Assembly: GCF_028401415.2 (NCBI RefSeq)
Contig: NZ_CP171821.2
Coordinates: forward strand, 4,650,001-4,714,000
Length of the DNA stretch: 64,000 nucleotides
Direction: 5' to 3'
From: Glaciecola sp028401415
GTDB taxonomy: Bacteria > Pseudomonadota > Gammaproteobacteria > Enterobacterales > Alteromonadaceae
Shown here piece after piece: positions 60,615 to 64,000 of this stretch. Both the position numbers and the translations under genes were made by a program. Numbering within the stretch: position 1 is the stretch's first letter; the number at the start of each line of letters is the position of its first letter. A model generated the notes under the pieces. The model made no database searches and had not been told where the DNA came from. It saw only the letters and a list, made by a program, of their open reading frames with translations.

Positions 60615-62183
60615 TTATCGACTCAAGTCTTTATCAGCGTAATCTCTGACCAATTGGTCCATAAACCTTACGCCCCAGCCTTGTGAGCCTTTAGGCGCAA
60701 CATCAATTTCTGAGCTTAACCAATCAACTCCCGCAATATCTAGATGTACCCAGGGCAAATCCTCATCCACAAAAGTCCCGATAACCGCTGCACCAATACT
60801 GGCACCCGGATTGCCAGCACCTGAGTTCTTAATGTCAGCAATGGGTGATTTGATCTGATCAAAATGATTGGGATGCAGCGGCAATGGCCACACGTGCTCG
60901 CCAGAGCGTTCACCTACCTGCATGATCTCAGACGAGAAGTCGAAATTACGCGTAACAAGTGCTGCATACTCATCGCTTAACGCGCGTGCCGCAGAGCCTG
61001 TGAGCGTTGCGATATTGAGCAGAAGTTTAGGCGAATACTCTTGTTGAGCATAATACACGGTGTCAGAAAGCACTAAACGGCCTTCAGCATCAGTACTGAT
61101 AATTTCAATGGTCGTGCCTTTCATGGTTTCAAGCACATCCCCTGGGCGAATAGCGTCTTGACTGGGCATGTTTTCAGCCATGCCCATTAAACCCACTACG
61201 TTTACCTTATCACCACGATTAGCAATTGCGTGCATCGCACCCGCAACTGCAGCGGCGCCAGAAAGGTCCGCTTTCATTGCCCACATGCCATCATTGTTTT
61301 TTAGACTGATACCGCCGGTATCAAAGGTAATGCCTTTACCTGCCAGTACAATGGGTGCGTCGTCTTTCTCGCCAGCCATGTATTCAACAATAATTAGGTT
61401 AGGATCGTTAATAGACCCATTGCCCACCCCCAAATGCGCACCCATGTTGAGCTTTTCCATATCATCAACATCCAACACACGCACTTTTATATTGTCGACC
61501 CCTTTAAATGTCGCTTTGATTGAGTCTGCAAATACTTCGGGGTAAAGACTTTTACCTGGTTCAGTCGCAAAATCGCGTGCTAAATGAACACCTTGCGCAA
61601 CATATTTCAGGTCATTGTTGTATAACGCGCTCGCCGAATCGGCATCAGCGTTCACAAAGTTGACTTTCGACTGCCCGTCGTCTTTTACTGATTTATACTT
61701 ATCAAAGCTGTAATGGCGAAGATGATAGCCCTGGGCAACAAAGGCGCTTGGCGCGTCTATTTCAGTGTTTAAATTATCGATATGAACGGTTGTATCAACA
61801 TCTTTTTTTGTCGAAGACAAACTCGCGGCAATAACGCCACCTAAGTTTTGCAAGTCAGTTTTTGTTAGGCTGCCATCGTGTTTACTGCCCACCACAAGCA
61901 CTGACTCAACGCCGGCAATCATTTGCAAATGCAAGGTGCTGCCAGCCTCGCCTGTAAAATCATTTAGCTCAATGAGCTTAGTCAGCTCACCATTAGATGC
62001 ACGGTTAATAATGGACGCCGCACCGTCCAAATTGTCCACATCATCAATAAATATAACGTGAGATGGTGTGTTGCCAACCGCATCGGAAGAGCTTTGTTTA
62101 GAAAATGAGAAATCTGCCGAGGCAAGCACACAGTGGCTAAGACCAAGTGCTGCAAGCGAAACTACAAGCTTAGTTAACTTCAT
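60615..62183 (-). CDS. Exported M17 family (leucyl) aminopeptidase
   Basis: A 522-residue two-metal aminopeptidase with a signal peptide (residues 1-22, ending VLA). The catalytic segments of M17 are GKGITFDTGGISLK, WAMKADLSGAAAV and STDAEGRLVLSD, carrying the metal ligands and catalytic Lys and Arg. The N-terminal 170 residues are the macro-like domain of the family. Being exported, it would act in the periplasm, unlike E. coli PepA. ATG 62183 has GAAGGAAAT upstream; ATG 62243 lacks support. Confidence 0.93.
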   Translation of the reverse strand: MKLTKLVVSLAALGLSHCVLASADFSFSKQSSSDAVGNTPSHVIFIDDVDNLDGAASIINRASNGELTKLIELNDFTGEAGSTLHLQMIAGVESVLVVGSKHDGSLTKTDLQNLGGVIAASLSSTKKDVDTTVHIDNLNTEIDAPSAFVAQGYHLRHYSFDKYKSVKDDGQSKVNFVNADADSASALYNNDLKYVAQGVHLARDFATEPGKSLYPEVFADSIKATFKGVDNIKVRVLDVDDMEKLNMGAHLGVGNGSINDPNLIIVEYMAGEKDDAPIVLAGKGITFDTGGISLKNNDGMWAMKADLSGAAAVAGAMHAIANRGDKVNVVGLMGMAENMPSQDAIRPGDVLETMKGTTIEIISTDAEGRLVLSDTVYYAQQEYSPKLLLNIATLTGSAARALSDEYAALVTRNFDFSSEIMQVGERSGEHVWPLPLHPNHFDQIKSPIADIKNSGAGNPGASIGAAVIGTFVDEDLPWVHLDIAGVDWLSSEIDVAPKGSQGWGVRFMDQLVRDYADKDLSR

Positions 62184-62488
62184 GTAAGTATTTCCTTCGT
62201 CGTTTTTATGACGATACCGCCTACTGTTGGCGTAAGGTATCACCGTTTTTTGATTATTTACGCTGGATATATACGATATTAAGACGAAAAAGCTCGAAAT
62301 GGATTGACTGAATAGTCAGGGGTAAAAAGCACGGTTTTTTTTGATGTTTGAGCAATATTTTAAGCTATTATTTGCAAGAAGCTGATAGCGCCACGAATAA
62401 GGATATTCAGCGCAAACCTATAGTTCATGAGCAATACGCCCCGGTGCTTTTTAAAGAAGTGTTTTATAAATGCTTTCTTTTGTATTGC
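62184..62488. other. Upstream region of the M17 peptidase gene
   Basis: About 300 bases with a TTTTTTTT tract and no credible gene. The plus-strand frame that is open through here is antisense to the next gene and looks like chance. Confidence 0.45.
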
Positions 62489-62947
62489 TTAAAACCAGCG
62501 ACGTACACGCGCTTTATAATTATCGTAGTCACTGCTAAACACTTTAGACAAAACTCGCTCCTCAGGTTTAATTTGAAACGTGTTCATGTACCAAACAAAG
62601 AGCGCTGGATAAGGGGCATTGATTGGATTAGCAATAAAAACAAAAACGCCAATTAAGCATATCAGCATACCGACATACATAGGGTTTCTGCTGTATCGGT
62701 AAATGCCGGATGTAACCAAAGAAGAGACATTTTCAGTGTTTAAAGGATTCACGGTGGTTTTGTGTATTTTAAACGAAGCCACACCGGCTGTCGCAAGCGC
62801 GATCCCAAATGTTATTAAAAGCGTTAGAGCTTCAAGTCTAAACTGAAACTCTATACGCAAATGAGTGAATATTTGGTTTGTTGCAAACATCAGCGCCGAA
62901 ACTATTGCAACCACTAAGACAGGAGGGATTTTATGTTCGAGCTTCAT
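62489..62947 (-). CDS. Isoprenylcysteine/phospholipid methyltransferase-type membrane protein
   Basis: 152 residues with about four membrane helices. The segment GIYRYSRNPMYVGMLICLIG, followed by EERVLSKVFSSDYDNYKARVRRWF, is the SAM-binding signature of the ICMT/PEMT-like membrane methyltransferases. Bacterial members have diverse, mostly unknown substrates. It stands in tandem with another membrane-protein gene 54 bases upstream on the same strand. Confidence 0.85.
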   Translation of the reverse strand: MKLEHKIPPVLVVAIVSALMFATNQIFTHLRIEFQFRLEALTLLITFGIALATAGVASFKIHKTTVNPLNTENVSSLVTSGIYRYSRNPMYVGMLICLIGVFVFIANPINAPYPALFVWYMNTFQIKPEERVLSKVFSSDYDNYKARVRRWF

Positions 62948-63001
62948 ACGCGTATTCCGATTAACATCGCTCTGTCAGCGTATCCATGACAAATCAATAG
63001 C

Positions 63002-63448
63002 CTAGCGCCACAATTTTATAGTGCCTAAGAAATAGAAAATGCCATAAACGCAGCATACCGTCGAGCTTACTATCCAAAAAGTGACTGAGTTTTGATGTAT
63101 CACTGGATCATCTGTAAGGAATGGCGCAAACAAACCGGCAATACCCCGAAGAAGATAAATAGCAGTAATAAGCACAAGGCAGGTCCTAAGCAGCGGTAAT
63201 TTAACAATAACGCCAGCCCCTGAAAGGGCATAAAATCCCCAGCCTGCAAGAACAGATGCTATCACCAAGGTTACTATTGTTGGATAAACGTCGCCCGCTG
63301 CAGCCATTTCTGCCATTTTCTGACCCGAACCAAAAAAGAGATACCAGTCTGGACCGCCAAAAATACATGCGATGTGAAGCAAGGAGGCGATAAAGCTTAA
63401 AGAAGCTGCGATTATAAGAAAATGGTTGGTCTTCAATTTATACTCCAC
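63002..63448 (-). CDS. Four-helix membrane protein of unknown function
   Basis: 148 residues with membrane helices at about 10-29, 53-76, 84-104 and 119-143. IACIFGGPDWYLFFGSGQKMAEMA after the first helix is a distinctive motif with short soluble stretch. It may be co-transcribed with the following methyltransferase-type gene. I do not recognise a named family. Confidence 0.65.
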   Translation of the reverse strand: MEYKLKTNHFLIIAASLSFIASLLHIACIFGGPDWYLFFGSGQKMAEMAAAGDVYPTIVTLVIASVLAGWGFYALSGAGVIVKLPLLRTCLVLITAIYLLRGIAGLFAPFLTDDPVIHQNSVTFWIVSSTVCCVYGIFYFLGTIKLWR

Positions 63449-63826
63449 AACACAAACCTGACATTCCGACGAAAACTCCGAGATAGATTAACGCGCCTCA
63501 CGAAAATGTTAGTACGAAACGTCTGGGGTATCATCATTCGGTGCATACCGGTGCTGTGACCGATGCACAGTTAGTTAATTTATTTGTAAGTGTCATTTTG
63601 GCTTCAAATTTTAAGTGAAGTCAAATCAAACAAACCATAGCGTAATTTGAAGCATGTTTGCCAACCAGCTTCTGGAATAAGATACAAGAGCGTTGTGCTA
63701 TGTCGTGACGGAAAAGTGCTTGGATAATAAATTTGGCTTTGCTGGACAAAAAAAAGGGAGAGCAAAATGCTCTCCCTTTAGGCTTATCTTACGATTCCCG
63801 TTAACAAAAACGGCACTCGTTCTGCT
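63449..63826. other. Intergenic region with a terminator
   Basis: No gene is credible. Apart from the terminator at 63753-63779 (described separately) I see only AT-rich DNA that may contain the promoter of the four-helix membrane protein. Confidence 0.5.
63753..63779 (-). terminator. Intrinsic terminator of the M13 peptidase gene
   Basis: A 12-bp stem AAAGGGAGAGCA / TGCTCTCCCTTT with a three-base loop; on the minus strand it is followed by a run of T. It lies about 50 bases after the M13 peptidase stop. Confidence 0.92.
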
Positions 63827-64000
63827 CTACCAAATACGAACACGATCTTCAGGTGCCAAATAAAGCGCGTCACTTGGCTGTACATCAAAGGCTGTGTACC
63901 AAGCGTCATGATTACGCGGTGCAAGCGCTCTGTAGCGTCCCGGGGCGTGAGTACCGGCTCTAAGCTGGTTAAGCATGGCTTCTTCGGTAAACTTAATTCG
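63827..64000 (-). CDS. M13 family metallopeptidase, C-terminal end only
   Basis: Cut by the right edge; 57 residues are visible. The end LRAGTHAPGRYRALAPRNH then DAWYTAFDVQPSD...DRVRIW is the typical C-terminus of neprilysin-like (PepO) M13 peptidases, including the YRA/H...F..AF pattern and the final Trp. The zinc-binding HExxH lies outside the window. The protein is expected to be exported and attack short peptides. Confidence 0.9.
   Translation of the reverse strand, partial: RIKFTEEAMLNQLRAGTHAPGRYRALAPRNHDAWYTAFDVQPSDALYLAPEDRVRIW

Noticed and set aside
62348..62656. 102-residue plus-strand frame overlapping the membrane methyltransferase gene
   Set aside because: Antisense to a well-supported gene for much of its length and with random-looking composition.
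1..64000. tRNA, rRNA, CRISPR arrays, prophage or complete insertion sequences
   Set aside because: None was recognised by eye; short structured RNAs could still be missed without a covariance search.

Overview
The window is a stretch of chromosome from a marine gammaproteobacterium, most likely of the Alteromonadaceae (Glaciecola/Paraglaciecola/Alteromonas-like). This rests on gene content (glrK-qseG-glrR, a bioA/bioBFCD cluster, a metA with MetJ boxes, a DUF3718 protein, many small envelope proteins) and on the close match of the housekeeping proteins to enterobacterial and Alteromonadales families. No rRNA, tRNA, CRISPR array or complete insertion sequence was seen.

Layout. 1-2.6 kb: an RND efflux pump cut by the window edge, with its adaptor. 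2.9-6.5 kb: a coiled-coil membrane protein, asnS, a small membrane protein and an EF-hand protein. 6.7-10 kb: the GlrK-QseG-GlrR envelope two-component system. 10-15.7 kb: divergent bioA and bioBFCD with a candidate BirA operator between them. 15.8-21.7 kb: a small tyrosine phosphatase, btuC and btuD (the latter carrying a 15-bp minisatellite) split apart by an orphan GT-D-like gene and glpK, then a YcxB-like protein. 21.9-25 kb: class II DAHP synthase and an Atm1-type ABC exporter. 25.2-30.6 kb: a GGDEF/EAL protein convergent with a tandemly duplicated two-gene module (outer-membrane porin-like protein plus small PBP-like protein). 30.8-34 kb: a 3-keto-sugar type operon (GMC oxidoreductase, gluconate-dehydrogenase-subunit-3-like protein, DUF1080 lipoprotein).

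34-45 kb is the most system-like region: dnaK-clpB-cbpA-cbpM on the minus strand, a palindromic operator-like site, a hairpin MITE-like element, a Crp/Fnr-type regulator, a ClsC-type phospholipase D and a beta-CASP metallo-beta-lactamase RNase. Together they look like a second, self-contained proteostasis/envelope/RNA stress island. 45-49 kb is patchy accessory DNA: an M35-like metallopeptidase, small membrane proteins, a secreted-protein gene with an amber codon in its signal peptide, a perfect 40-bp inverted repeat, a truncated serine hydrolase, a prolyl-4-hydroxylase-like oxygenase and a short DksA/TraR protein. 49.7-54 kb: small secreted and membrane proteins and a LytS/LytTR two-component pair.

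54.4-59.8 kb is a methionine block: MetJ operator, metA, and a methionine synthase split into two genes (homocysteine-binding half and folate/B12/activation half) whose lengths add up to normal MetH. The rest holds a DUF938 methyltransferase, a DsrE-like protein, an exported M17 aminopeptidase, two membrane proteins and the C-terminal end of an M13 metallopeptidase cut by the right edge. The B12 transporter parts (btuC, btuD) and the B12-dependent MetH fit together functionally. Where several start codons are possible, the start was chosen by ribosome-binding site, family alignment from memory, or overlap with the upstream gene.
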